Below, in pieces: positions 7,503 to 17,780 of a stretch of DNA of 64,000 nt. The position numbers and the translations under genes are program-made. The DNA lies in NCBI GenBank assembly GCA_963823105.1, contig CAWGKC010000004.1, positions 372,001 through 436,000 of the forward strand, written 5' to 3'. The notes under the pieces were generated by a model. The model was given only the letters and a program-made list of their open reading frames with translations. It did no database searches and had not been told where the DNA came from. Each line of letters starts with the position of its first letter. The stretch's first letter is position 1. This DNA comes from JAJYKC01 sp963823105. Lineage in GTDB: Bacteria; Acidobacteriota; Terriglobia; Bryobacterales; Bryobacteraceae.

Positions 7503-10246
7503 TTAGGATAACAGGCCGACGCCGCATTCCGATGCCGCCGTCTTCGCCCAATCCGTCGCCGCCATGTCGAGCAATTCGCGGGCGCGGATGGGCTTGGAGA
7601 GGTAGCCGTCCATTCCGGCGGCGAGGCAGCGTTCGCGATCTCCTGCCATGGCGTGGGCGGTCAGCGCGACGATGGGGATGCGCCGGCTCGAGCCGGCCTC
7701 GTCGCGGCGGATGGCGGCGGTGGCCTCAAGTCCATCCATTTCGGGCATTTGCACGTCCATGAATACGAGGTCGAAGGTTTGGCGGCGGAGCGCCGCGAGC
7801 GCTTCCACTCCGTTAGCGGCGACGACGACTGTGTGGCCGCCGTTTTCCAGGATTCGGCGGCCGAGACGCTGATTGACGGCGTTGTCCTCGGCCAGAAGAA
7901 TGCGCGACGGACGAGCCGCGGAAGGGAGGGACTGTACGCTCCCTTCGTTGCGCGGCGTCACAATGTGACCGGCCAATGCGGCCACGATGGCGGCGCGAAG
8001 CTCCACCCGGCGGACGGGCTTCATAAGATAGGCGGCAACGCCCAGGGAGCGGCAGCGCTCGATGTCGCCCGAGCCTCCGGCCGGAGCTAAGCATAAGGAT
8101 CACGGCGTTGGCCAAATGGGGAGTGTTCTTAATTTGTCCCGCGAGATCGAAGCCGTCGGTTTCCGGCATGTGAACGTCGGATACCAGCAGCGAAAAAGGC
8201 CGCCCATTGTCGTATGCGGCTCGCATCAGGGCCAACGCCTCGGAGGCGCTGGAGGCGGCGACGGGGTTCACTCCCCAGGCCGAGAACATTTCGACTAAGA
8301 TCCGGCGGTTGGTTAAATTGTCGTCGACAATGAGAATGTCGATTCCCTTCAACGCAAGGCCGGCGGGCAGGAGAGGAGCGGGGCCGGAAGCGGCCGCCAG
8401 GGAAACCGAGAAATGGAAGCAGCTACCTTTGCCGGGTTCGCTTTCGACCCGGATCTCACCGTTCATGGCCTTGGCGAGCCGTGCGGAGATCGTCAATCCC
8501 AGGCCCGTTCCGCCGAAGCGGCGGGAGGTGGAGCTTTCGGCCTGGGAAAACGCTTCGAAGATGAGGTTTTGTTTTTCCCTGGGAATGCCGATTCCGGTGT
8601 CGCGGACGAGAAAATGTAGCAGCGTTTCGTTTTCCATCGACACTTCGAGGACGACCTCGCCGCGGGCGGTGAACTTGATGGCATTGCCGATGAGATTCAC
8701 CACGATCTGGCGGATTCGGGCGGGATCGCCGAGCACGTACTCCGGCACTTCCGGCTTGAAGCTGAAAATCAGTTCGAGGCCCTTCTCGTGGGCGCCGCAA
8801 CGCCAGGGTCCTCATCGAATCTTCGAGGGTTTCGCGGAGATTGAAGGGGATGGGATCGAGATCGAGCTTTCCGGCTTCGATCTTCGAGAAATCGAGGATG
8901 TCGTTGATGACGGCCAAAAGCGACTCGGCGGACATCTTGACCGTGTTGAGATAATCGCGCTGCTCGGGAGAGAGATCGGTGCCCAGGGCCAGTTCGGTCA
9001 TGCCGATGACGCCATTCATCGGAGTGCGGATTTCGTGGCTCATCGACGCGAGGAACTCGCTTTTGGCGCGGCTGGCGGCTTCGGCGGCTTCTTGCGCTTC
9101 CTTGCGGGCGCTGATGTCCACCATCACTCCGACGAGTTCTTTTCCTCCCGAGGGGGTCTTGACCAGACGGATCGACGTTTTTAGCCAAACGAGCTGGCCG
9201 CCGGCGGCGATCATGCGATGTTCGAACGTTTGGGCATCGCCTCCTTCCGCTGCGGTGGAACGAAACGATTGCGCTAACGCGCGGTCGTCCGGATGGAGGT
9301 GGTCGGTCCAAAACGATTTGGCGGCGAGCCAGTCGGCCGCGGGGTAGCCGAGAAGCTGCTCCGCTTCGGGATTGACGTAGGTGAATTGGCCGGTGGGACT
9401 GCCCCGCCACAGGATTACCTGGACGGATTCGATTAATTGGCGGTGGCGCTGCTCGCTCAATTCCAGTTCTAGGGATTGAGCGGAAAATCGGCGGTCGATG
9501 AGGGCGGTGAGGATGGTGAGAGACAGGATCAGGAAGGAAACGGAGCCGACGCCGGCGAGTCCGAAGAAGGAGACTGCGACGGCGTGGGAGAGATCCGGGG
9601 CGGAGGAGACGGGCATGAAGCGGACGGCGGACATGCCGGTATAGTGCATGACGGGGATGGCGGCGCCCATGACGAGGGCGCTTAAAAGCTTGCGCGGTCC
9701 GGTGGCGTTGGCCTCCTCGCGCAAATGAAATGTGAGCCGGAGGGCGACGAAGGAGATGACAATGGCAAGGACGATGGAGAGCGTCACCAGCCCGAAGGAA
9801 TAGTGGCACATGGCCCCGAGACGCATGGCTTCCATGCCGATGTAGTGCATCGCGGCGACGCCGCCACCCATGACGACAGCTCCGGCGGCGTGGCGTAGCG
9901 GCCCCATTTTGTTTCGGCTGACAACGAAAAGCGCGACGCCGGAGGCGAAGATGGCGGCCAGGAGGGACGCGAGGACCGTGGGCCAATCGTAAAACACGGG
10001 AATCGGAAGGACGTAGGCGAGCATTCCGATATAGTGCATGGACCAAATGCCAAGGCCCATGGCGGCCGCGCCGCCACCCAACCAGAGGAAGCGAACGCCG
10101 CCGCGAGCGGCGGTAACGCGGCCCCCGAGATCGAGCGCGGCATAGGAGGCGAGGATCGCCATGAGGACGGAAAGCGTGACGAGGCGATAGTCGTAGATGC
10201 CGGTCAACACTAATGCGGGAGCGGCTAGGGACATTTGGGCTGCCAT
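7503..10246 (-). CDS. MHYT-PAS hybrid histidine kinase with two receiver domains (two frame breaks)
   Basis: About 913 residues once the frame is restored. Order: a seven-helix MHYT sensor with three copies of MHY(I/T)GM (residues 70-75, 133-138, 200-205); a PAS domain (~268-385); HisKA with the phospho-acceptor in SMSHEIRTPMNG (H404); HATPase (NLIGNAIKF, DTGIGIP, GGTGLGL); receiver 1 (ILIVDDN, VSDVHMPETDG); receiver 2 (ILLAEDN, FMDVQMPEMDG). MHYT domains are proposed to sense O2, CO or NO through copper. The frame changes near 8795 (an extra G in GG restores LALRAHEKGLEL) and near 8075 (before MKPVRRVELRAA). No HPt domain is seen in the chain. The stop lies one codon before the TTG of the TldD-like gene. 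Confidence 0.85.
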
Positions 10247-10383
10247 TTATTGTGGCGATCGGTGGCGGGATAAATTAGGGAAAGCCGTCGCGGGACGGCT
10301 TCGCTGGGCGAGCGATTTGCGCCTAGTTTCACACGATAGCTATCGGCGTGAATCGCCCAAGACGATAGGAGCGAGGGAGGCGT

Positions 10384-11029
10384 TTAACCGACGGCGGCAA
10401 AATTTCCGCGGCCCTTTAGCCCGTTGAGAGCGAGCCCGATAGCGGCCCCGAACGCCGGTTTTTTCAAAGATATGTTTCAGGTGAATTTTGACCGTACCCT
10501 GGCAGATGCTGAGTTCGCTGGCGATTTCGCGGTTTTTGAATCCCTGCTCGACTAATTCGACCACCTGTCGCTCGCGCGGCGTCAACTCCGAGCGATGAAA
10601 GCGCGGGAGCGCGCCGGCTTCCCGGGAACCCGGTTCGAGACCGATGTCTGCGACCCAGCTTTGGCCGGATGCGACCGAACGCAGACAGGCCAGGAGCGCA
10701 TCGAGGGGGCCCGATTTGCGCACAAAGCCCCGGGCGCCGGTTTGAAGATAGCGGAGTGCCTCGGAGTCGGTGGCCGAATTGCCCCACACGATCGCGGCGA
10801 CGCCCCGATGGTTGAGCTGGAGCGACGCCAGGCAATTTAAGAGCGCTTCCTGGCCGAAGCTCTTATCGAGGAGGAGGAGACCCGGCTCCCAGCCGGAAAC
10901 GACGGCGGCAAGCCGGTGCAGGTTGATGGCGGCGCCACCGAATTGCAGATCGTCGCATGTCGCAAGGAGGGCCTGAACGCCGGAAGCGGCGATGGGCTGG
11001 GAATCGCAAACAAAGACGGAAGTCTTCAT
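10384..11029 (-). CDS. NarL/LuxR-family response regulator (frame break near C-terminus)
   Basis: Receiver domain (start MKTSVFVCDSQPIA; acceptor Asp in LLLLDKSFG; Lys in FVRKSGP), then a LuxR helix-turn-helix (ELTPRERQVVELVEQGFKNREIA...GTVKIHLKHIFEKTGV). After GVRGRY the frame is lost; a one-base change near 10445 restores LALNGLKGRGNFAAVG and a stop at 10384-10386. Two in-frame ATGs exist (11047 and 11029); 11029 matches the usual start of the receiver domain. It lies 137 bp upstream of the MHYT kinase on the same strand and may be its partner, although the kinase already carries two receivers. The cpaE-like gene diverges from it across ~155 bp. Confidence 0.8.
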
Positions 11030-11184
11030 GGAATAAGAGAGGAGCATATCGGCTAAAACGTACATTTTGTTAGTGTGATATTCACGAATCCCTCTCAAGT
11101 TCCGCGTATCGTTGCCGATCTGGAACATTCAGGACAATTCAAAGATTGCAGCGGAAGACCGAATCCGCTAAGGAGCCAGCTAAC

Positions 11185-12363
11185 GTGAGCGGAGGGAGAA
11201 CTGCGCTTGTCATCAGCCCGGACAGGGCGATGGCGGGCGAATTGGCAAAACTGCTCGACATCGAAAGCGGCCACGCGGCAAGCGTGGAGATCGACACCTA
11301 TCCGTCGCTGAAGAGCCTGGAAGCGGCGCTGGCGGGCAGAGTCGTGGACTGGTGCTTTCTGGACGTTTCGTCGAATCCGGAGGCGGCGCGCAGGGCGGTG
11401 GCCGAAATTGGGCGGGCAATTCCAGGGGCGCCGGTAGTGGCGATGGCGTCCCGGAACGAATCGGACCTGATTCTGCGCTTTTTGCGCGACGGAGTGAACG
11501 ATTTTCTGGTGGCCCCGTTCACGAACGAACAATTGGGGACGATTCTTGAGAAGCTGGGGGCGGCGCAGCGGGGCAGAGAGGGGACGGCGAGAGTCCTGTG
11601 CGTGATGCCGGCGAAGGGGAGCTCGGGGGCGAGCACGATCGCCAGCCATTTGGCCGAGGAGTGGGCGCGGGGCGGCAAGAAAAAAGTGCTGCTGGCGGAT
11701 CTCGACCCTCTGTCGGGCACGCTCTCGTTCCTGCTGAAGATTAAGTCGACGCACAGCTTCGCCGACGTGTTGATCCGGTCCGACGAGATCGACGAGGACA
11801 TCTGGAAGGCGATGGTGTGCAAGGTGCATGGAGTGGACATGCTGGTGGCTCCGGAGACGCTGAACGAAGGGATGGGGCAGTTGTCGGATCCAACGCCGCT
11901 GGTGCGGTTTTCGCGCGGGCTTTACGACACAATTATTCTGGACGCCGGCGGAGCCTATGGGCCGTGGAATTGCGCGCAAGCCTTGCTCGCCGACGAGGTT
12001 TTGCTCGTGACGTCGTGCGAGGTGTCGTGCGTGTACGCGGCGATGCGGGCGCTGTTTTATCTAAAAAACAAAGGCGTTCCGGCGGCCAAGATCCGGTTGG
12101 TGGTGAACCGGGAAGGGCGCGAGGGAGGGATGAGCCCGGAGGTGGTGGGAGAGGCGCTCGAAATGGACATCCTGCAAGTGATTCCGGAGGACGCCGAAGC
12201 CGTGTATGAGGCGCTGGTGAAGGGGAAACTGGTGAGCGCGGCGACGCAGTTCGGGAAGGCGCTGAGCAGTCTGGCCGAATCGCTGAGCGGCGCGGGTAGA
12301 CCGGTGAAGCAGAGCGGGTCGAGGGAGAGCTTAATTTCGCTGTTTTCGGGTGCGGCCTCGTAG
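11185..12363 (+). CDS. CpaE-like MinD/ParA-family ATPase with receiver-like N-terminus
   Basis: GTG start at 11185 is preceded by a strong Shine-Dalgarno (AAGGAG, 9 nt upstream). The protein has ~392 residues. The N-terminal ~120 residues resemble a response-regulator fold without a standard acceptor motif (TALVISPDRAMAGEL..., VAPFTNEQL), as in CpaE/TadZ. A MinD/ParA ATPase domain follows with a deviant Walker A (AKGSSGASTIA), LLADLDPLSGTL, and IILDAGGAYGPWN. CpaE/TadZ localises Flp/Tad pilus machinery at the pole. No other tad genes are in the window, so the role here rests on family resemblance. It diverges from the LuxR gene and converges with the Gly/Met-rich gene. Confidence 0.8.
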   Translation: MSGGRTALVISPDRAMAGELAKLLDIESGHAASVEIDTYPSLKSLEAALAGRVVDWCFLDVSSNPEAARRAVAEIGRAIPGAPVVAMASRNESDLILRFLRDGVNDFLVAPFTNEQLGTILEKLGAAQRGREGTARVLCVMPAKGSSGASTIASHLAEEWARGGKKKVLLADLDPLSGTLSFLLKIKSTHSFADVLIRSDEIDEDIWKAMVCKVHGVDMLVAPETLNEGMGQLSDPTPLVRFSRGLYDTIILDAGGAYGPWNCAQALLADEVLLVTSCEVSCVYAAMRALFYLKNKGVPAAKIRLVVNREGREGGMSPEVVGEALEMDILQVIPEDAEAVYEALVKGKLVSAATQFGKALSSLAESLSGAGRPVKQSGSRESLISLFSGAAS

Positions 12364-12376
12364 GGAGGTGCGTAGA

Positions 12377-13222
12377 TTACAGCGCCAGCTTGCCCTGGAA
12401 CTTCATGTCCTTGACGTTGAATTTGCGCTCCACCTTCATCGGGCCGAGGGCGGTTTCAAACGTGACTTCCTTGTCGTCGAGGCTGATAGGCTGGGTGCGG
12501 GGGAAGTAAATCAGGATCGGGTCCTCGGGGGCGCTGGCGTCGATCTTCACGTCTTCGGCGTCGATCGGCGCGTGGTTCTTAATCACCAGGTGCGAGGCGC
12601 CCATCAACTGGCGGCGCATGCGTTCGGGACTCGCCGCGGGCCGGGGATTGCCGGAGGAGTTGGGATCGGACGAGGCGTCGTCGTCATCGTCGGACCGGCG
12701 GCGGGGCATGCGGAGTCCGGAAACGGCGATGACGTAGTCTTTCTGAGGCTGGTCGAGAGTGTAGTTCGGGTCGCCAGGGCCGGGTGTTTTATCCGGGAAC
12801 TTGGAGCGGAGCAGGGCCTGTTGAACCGGGAGGGCGCTCTGCCATTGAACGGTGACGGTTTGATTGCGATCGCCGCCCATGCCGGGACCTTGGCCGCCGC
12901 GCCCGCGGCCCATTCCACCGCCAGGCATACCCATGCCTCCGCCTCCAGGCATGCCCATACCTCCCCCGCCGGGCATACCCATTCCACCGCCGCCCGGCAT
13001 TCCCATACCGCCGCCGGGCATACCCATGCCACCGCGGCGTCCTCCCCCTCCCCCGCCGGAGGAGCGGTCAAAGGAGACCGCCGCCTTTTTCGCCCAGGGG
13101 GAATCTGTGAGCACGCGATTGACATCGTCTCCGCTCCATTGCGTGTAATCTTTCGATTCCCAAGTGCTGGCGGCGACGAGGAGCGCGGCGCCACAAAGTA
13201 GAACGAGCGCGGGTTTCATCAT
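12377..13222 (-). CDS. exported Gly/Met-repeat protein of unknown function
   Basis: 281 residues from MMKPALVLLCGAALLVAAS, a signal peptide. After ESKDYTQWSGDDVNRVLTDSPWAKKA comes a low-complexity tract of about five MGMPGGG(G) units followed by MGRGRGGQGPGMGG (DNA ~12900-13040). The C-terminal half is an ordinary soluble domain (IKNHAPIDAEDVKIDA, PRTQPISLDDKEVTFETALG). The N-terminal 'WSxxDV.r.L..SPWAK' segment is one I associate with exported acidobacterial proteins of unknown role. A longer in-frame reading upstream to 13558 has no export signal and looks non-coding, so the start is placed at 13222. Its last codons face the cpaE-like gene, 13 bp away. Confidence 0.7.
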   Translation of the reverse strand: MMKPALVLLCGAALLVAASTWESKDYTQWSGDDVNRVLTDSPWAKKAAVSFDRSSGGGGGGRRGGMGMPGGGMGMPGGGGMGMPGGGGMGMPGGGGMGMPGGGMGRGRGGQGPGMGGDRNQTVTVQWQSALPVQQALLRSKFPDKTPGPGDPNYTLDQPQKDYVIAVSGLRMPRRRSDDDDDASSDPNSSGNPRPAASPERMRRQLMGASHLVIKNHAPIDAEDVKIDASAPEDPILIYFPRTQPISLDDKEVTFETALGPMKVERKFNVKDMKFQGKLAL

Positions 13223-13571
13223 CGATTTCAAGGACGGCGCTCCGGGAACCGGGGTTGCGCCCGGATGGCGGTTGAATGTGAAGAATTGTAATAGGACCGG
13301 GCTCCCGTTTCGCCGCGACGATGTCGTTCGAAACCGGCCAATCCAAACGCCGGACCTTCGTGGCGCGCGAACTTCGGCGCGAGGCCGGGCGGGACCGGCG
13401 CTCGGGACGCCGTTTGGGGACGTGTCGATCATGCGGCCGCGCCAACGCCGTTCGAGGCCGCGAAGGGTACGTTCTTGACGACGTCCGGCCGCCGAACCGA
13501 TAGCCCTGGGTTTGGACAAACTCCGTAAAACAAATTTCAGCGAGCGCGAGAAATGCAAGGCTGCGCTTGGG
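13223..13571. other. 349-bp stretch with no convincing gene
   Basis: Both strands have short open frames, but they are Arg-rich and look like GC-driven noise. It should hold the promoter of the Gly/Met-repeat gene on the minus strand and the 3' end of the FG-GAP gene. I see no clear hairpin terminator. Confidence 0.4.
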
Positions 13572-16500
13572 TTATTGAATGGATACGGTGACGATGTTGG
13601 CTGGGATGCCGGAGGCGGAAAGGGCGACGCTGACGGGGCCGCTGCCGGCGAGGGTGTATGGGATTAGGACGTTGACTTGATCGAGGCCGTCGAACTGGGG
13701 CTGCGGGCCTGAGTAAACGACCGGGGCGTCGATGCCTTGGATGTTGACGGTGACGTTCGAGTGAGCGTTGCGGATGCCGGTGCCGTAGAGGATCAGGTAG
13801 GCGCGATCGGAGGGGGAGCCTAGCGAGATGGGGGTGGCGACTGGGACTCCGTTTTGTTCGGTGAAAACGGGTTCGAAGGTTTGTGCGCCATCGGGGGTGA
13901 CGAGGACGGCGTAGGCGGCGGGGATGGTGGTGGCGCCGATGGAGAAGAGAGCTGGGGCGACGGGGGCGATTTGGACGGCGAGGAACTGGGAGGGCGGGCC
14001 GACGGTGGGCGTGAAGGTGACAGTGGCGGGGCCGGGGGCGGTTGCGGCGGGGATGAGGAAATTGATTTGTTGCGGGGAGACGTAGAGGAGCGAGGCGGGG
14101 AGGGTGGCGCCGGTGGAATCGTGGATGGAGACGGTGGCGCCGGACGGCGTGGCGAGATTTTTGCCGAAGGCGGTGGCCAGGGACGCGGGAGCGAGTGGGC
14201 CGGCGGCGAACGTTGCGGCGTTGACGATGGAGAGGAGCGGTTGGGTTTGGGAGACGTTTAAGAAGGTGGCTGTGCCGCTGCGCAGAGTTCCTCCGGCGAT
14301 GTCAAGTTTGCCGTCGCCGTTGAAGTCGGCGACCGTAATCGGTGTGAGGTAAAGAGAGACGTTGACCTCCGGCAGGAAGGTGCCGTCGCCGACACCGAGT
14401 AAGTAGCCCGTACCGGGCTGAACACTGCTTCCGGTGACGATGAGATCGGGGATGCCGTCGCCGTTGAGATCGCCCGTCAGGACGGCGACGTTGCTCGAAG
14501 GATATGAGACGGGCGGTTGGAAAGTTCCGTCCCCGCGGCCGAGCAGAATCGCCAGGCCTCCTTGGTAGTTCGAGTAGTCCGACAGGGTTATCGCGAGATC
14601 CGGTTTTCCATCGGCGTTGAAGTCGGCGACGGCGAGACCATAGGGGCCGCGGACGTTTCCGCCGGTGAGTGGGATGGCAGGCGCCGCGCTGAACGTGCCA
14701 TCGCCCTTCCCGAACAGAAGTTCGATGTTGCCGTCCCGATTCTGGTTCGAATAGGTCCCTGCGTTGGTAATCACGAGGTCGAGCTTTCCATCGCCATTGA
14801 AATCTCCCGCGGCGACCGCATGGGCGAAGGGGCCGGCCGGGTACGAGGCGGAAGCGTGAAACGTTCCGTCGCCGTTGCCCGAGCCAGATTACAACGCTAT
14901 CGGACGAAGCGGTGCCTTCCTGGCTGATCAGAACCGCAAGATCGAGTTTTCCGTCTCCATTGAGGTCCGCCACGGCTAAGGAATACGCGCCGAGAGGAGC
15001 GGGGGTCTCAAGTGGCGATCGAAACGTTCCGTCGCCGTTTCCGAGGACGATATCCACGTAGCCCGAGCCCGAGGCGACGTAGTCGCTCCGCACGACGGCG
15101 AAATCGAGATTGCCGTCGTGGTTGAAGTCGGCGGTAACGATGCCGCTCGGAACCGCGTTCCCCGGGAGATTGCCGTATTGAAAGACAGACTGGAACGATC
15201 CGTCGCCCGCGCCTTGAAGAACGTTTATCTGTCCAAGGTTAACGGCCGAGACAAGATCCGGCATTCCGTCATGGTTGAAATCGCCGGAGGAAAGCGCGGT
15301 GTACAACGAATCCGGAGCGGGTATGCCAGGTACGAGGCCTACCGGCGGGCCGATAAACTTCTCGTCGCCGCGTCCGAGCAAGACCGCCAGAGCGGCGCCG
15401 GTGAGGAGATCGGGGGTGCCGGTCCCGACCACGACGTCCATTTTTCCGTCGCCGTTGAAATCGGTGAGAATGATGCTGCCGGCGGTGTCGATCAGATAGT
15501 CCCGGCGCGTGGGAAACGATCCGGTTCCATCGCCGTAAAGAATGGACACGCCGGAGGTGACGATATCGGGGACACCGTCTCCGTTCATGTCGCCGATGGC
15601 GATGGAGTCCGTCCCGCCGACGGCATACTGGACAGGCGCGGAGAAAGCGCCGCCGCCTAAGGCCAGGACCACTTCCAGGGCGTACGGAGCGGAAGAACCT
15701 CCCTGAACGGTGAAGGCCAAGTCGGATATTCCGTCGCCGTTGAGGTCGGCCGCGGCGAGCGCATAGCTGTTCGTTACATTCCCTGGGAGGTTGAATGGGA
15801 CGGTCTCTTTTTGCAAGGTTCCGTCGCCGTTCCCATAGAAGATCGACATTTTGTTCGTGGGGAAAACGCTGGCGATGGCGACGTCGAGTTTGTGATCTCC
15901 GTTCAGATCTCCGACGGCCAGAGAGGAAACGTTCACGGAGCCGGCGATCGCGTAGTCGACGGGAGGTTGAAAGTTAACGCCGCCTTTGCCGAGGAGGACT
16001 TCCAAGCTTGAGCCGGCGACTCCGGACTTTCCAATAACGATGTCGGGGATGCCGTCGCCGTTCAGGTCGGTAATTGCGATCGCGTCGCCGCCGAGCGGAT
16101 ATTGCGCTTCGGACAGTAAATTCAAGTGCGCATCGAATTCCGCCACGTCAAGGCCCTGGAAGCCTGGCGGAGTTGAGAAGGCGCCGGGCGCTTGAACAAA
16201 GAGGTAGCCGCCGGAACTGGTGCGGGCAAAAGCCTGGACAGGCGCGATGTAAGGAAACACACCCGCCACCGGTGGGCCGGGGGGACAAACGGCCAACTGT
16301 TTCTGGAAATCTGGAGTGGTGCGAATGACGCGGTAGGGCGGCAAGTCGGCGAGTTCATAGGCCGTGTAGGATCCGTCGGGCTCGCGCAATAGATCGAAGT
16401 GAGAGCCGCCGGGCGTTGTGAGATAGATCGGGATGGCGGATTGGAAGGCGAGCGACGGGCAGCCGGGTTGGGCCAGGGCGGCGAGGGAGGCGGTGCAGAG

Positions 16501-16608
16501 GAGGACGGCGAGGCGGAGGAACACGGGGACGAGAGAGCAATTGGCGGGCCGCGGGGAAAGTGGCCTCGATGGCGGGGTTCGGGCAAAAGAAGTGGGGCGT
16601 TGCGACAC
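13572..16608 (-). CDS. secreted FG-GAP/VCBS repeat protein with Solibacter C-terminal domain (one frame break)
   Basis: About 1010 residues over one frame break. A signal peptide precedes AQPGCPSLAF; the annotated start is a GTG at 16608, but a GTG at 16524 (FLRLAVLLCTASLAALAQ) gives a more normal signal peptide. The middle holds more than ten FG-GAP/VCBS repeats (DLNGDGIPDIVI, DFNGDGKMDVVVG, LGRGDGTF), a Ca-binding beta-propeller. The last ~240 residues (LSIVNAATFAAGPLAPASLA..., LLYVSPQQINFLIP, QVNVLIPYTLAG) are the 'Solibacter C-terminal' domain (TIGR03437, from memory), nearly confined to Acidobacteriota. At 14878-14880 a GGG that should be GG on the coding strand restores LGNGDGTF. Likely extracellular or surface-bound. 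Confidence 0.85.
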
Positions 16609-16627
16609 ACGGCGGGGGCGCGGAGGG

Positions 16628-17759
16628 TCAATGATCGAATTGAACGCCGGTGTATTTTTCGACGGCTTCGAGGTTGAGGGAAATTCCTAGGCCGGGGGTG
16701 TCGGGGATGGCGAGCATTCCGTCGGGGTCGAGCGTCCAGGGGCGGTCGACGATTTCGTCGAGGAACGGGGAGCCGGTGAGGTATTCGACCATATCGGTGA
16801 AGCGGCAGGCGGAGGCGAGTTGAAGGTCGGCGGCGAGGCCGAGGGCGGTGTTCCAGCCGTGGGGGATGAAGCGGACGCCATGGTCTTCGGCCATCCAGGC
16901 GATGCGGCGCTCTTCAGAGATGCCTCCGGCTTTGGTGACGTCGGGCTGAACGATGTCGAAGGCTCCGGCGCGAATCCAAGGCTCGAAGGACTGGCGGCGA
17001 GTGAGGACTTCGCCGCCGGCGATGGGCACGGGCGAGGATTGGCGGAGGAGAACGAAGTCGTGCAGGTTGTCCGGAGGGAGCGGTTCTTCGAACCAGTAGA
17101 CGCCGTAGGAGGCGAGCATGTGGGCGGTGCGCAAGGCCCACTTATAATTTTGATGCCAGAAGGCGTCGCTGCCGCCGGCGTCGACCATAAGGAGCGAATC
17201 GGGGCCGACGGCTTCGCGGGCGGCGCGGACGATCTGTTCGTCGAGCGAGTCGCTGTGGCGGCCGAAGGGGCCCCAGCCGATTTTGAAGGCCCGGAAATTT
17301 TGTTGGCGGATGGAGAGCAGGTGTTCGGCAGAGCGGCTCGGGGGCCTGCATGAGGAGCGAGGCGTAGGGGCGGACGCGATCGCGGTAACGGCCGCCAAGG
17401 AGACGGCCGGCGGGTTGGCCGGTGGCTTTCCCGAGGATGTCCCAGAGAGCGATATCGATGCCGCCGATGGTGTGGGTGAGGGTGCCACCGCGTCCCATCC
17501 AGAAGGTGTTGGCGTGGAGTTTTTCGGAGACGCGCTCGGGTTCGAGGGGGTTCTCGCCAAGGAAGAGCGGTTCGAGGACGCCGAGCGCGCCTTGGACGAG
17601 AGCGTCGTTGGTGAAGACGGAGCCCCAGCCGGTGACGCCTTCGTCGGTGTACACGGCGAGCAGGGTGTGGATGCAGTCGCCGGGTTTGATTTCGTTGGAC
17701 CAGCCGCCTTCGGGCGTGGCGCCGCGGAGGCCTGCGGCCGCGATTTTGGTGATTTTCAT
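16628..17759 (-). CDS. mandelate racemase/muconate lactonizing enzyme family protein (one frame break)
   Basis: About 376 residues. The N-terminal capping domain (MKITKIAAAGLRG..., VYTDEGVTGWGSV, GGIDIALWDILGKATGQP) and the TIM-barrel domain are both present. Barrel features: FKIGWGPFG (Lys of the K-x-K position), MVDAGG (Asp metal ligand), WFEEPLPPDN (Glu), IAGGEVLTRR (Glu), and the C-terminal PHGWNT histidine. This is an enolase-superfamily sugar-acid dehydratase, epimerase or cycloisomerase; the substrate cannot be told. A stray T near 17333 breaks the frame; removing it gives EPLAEHLLSIRQQN. The stop is 18 bp from the FG-GAP start, and the metallophosphoesterase ends 21 bp upstream on the same strand. 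Confidence 0.85.
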
Positions 17760-17780
17760 GGGGAGCGTTAAGAAGTGCGA

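Noticed and set aside
12900..13040. Short regular direct repeats resembling a CRISPR array
   Set aside because: The units are 21-24 bp without unique spacers and are in frame with the Met-Gly-Pro repeats of the exported protein on the minus strand.
13321..13503. A 60-residue plus-strand ORF with two CxxC-like cysteines
   Set aside because: Arg-rich composition and no Shine-Dalgarno; the pattern is expected by chance in this base composition.
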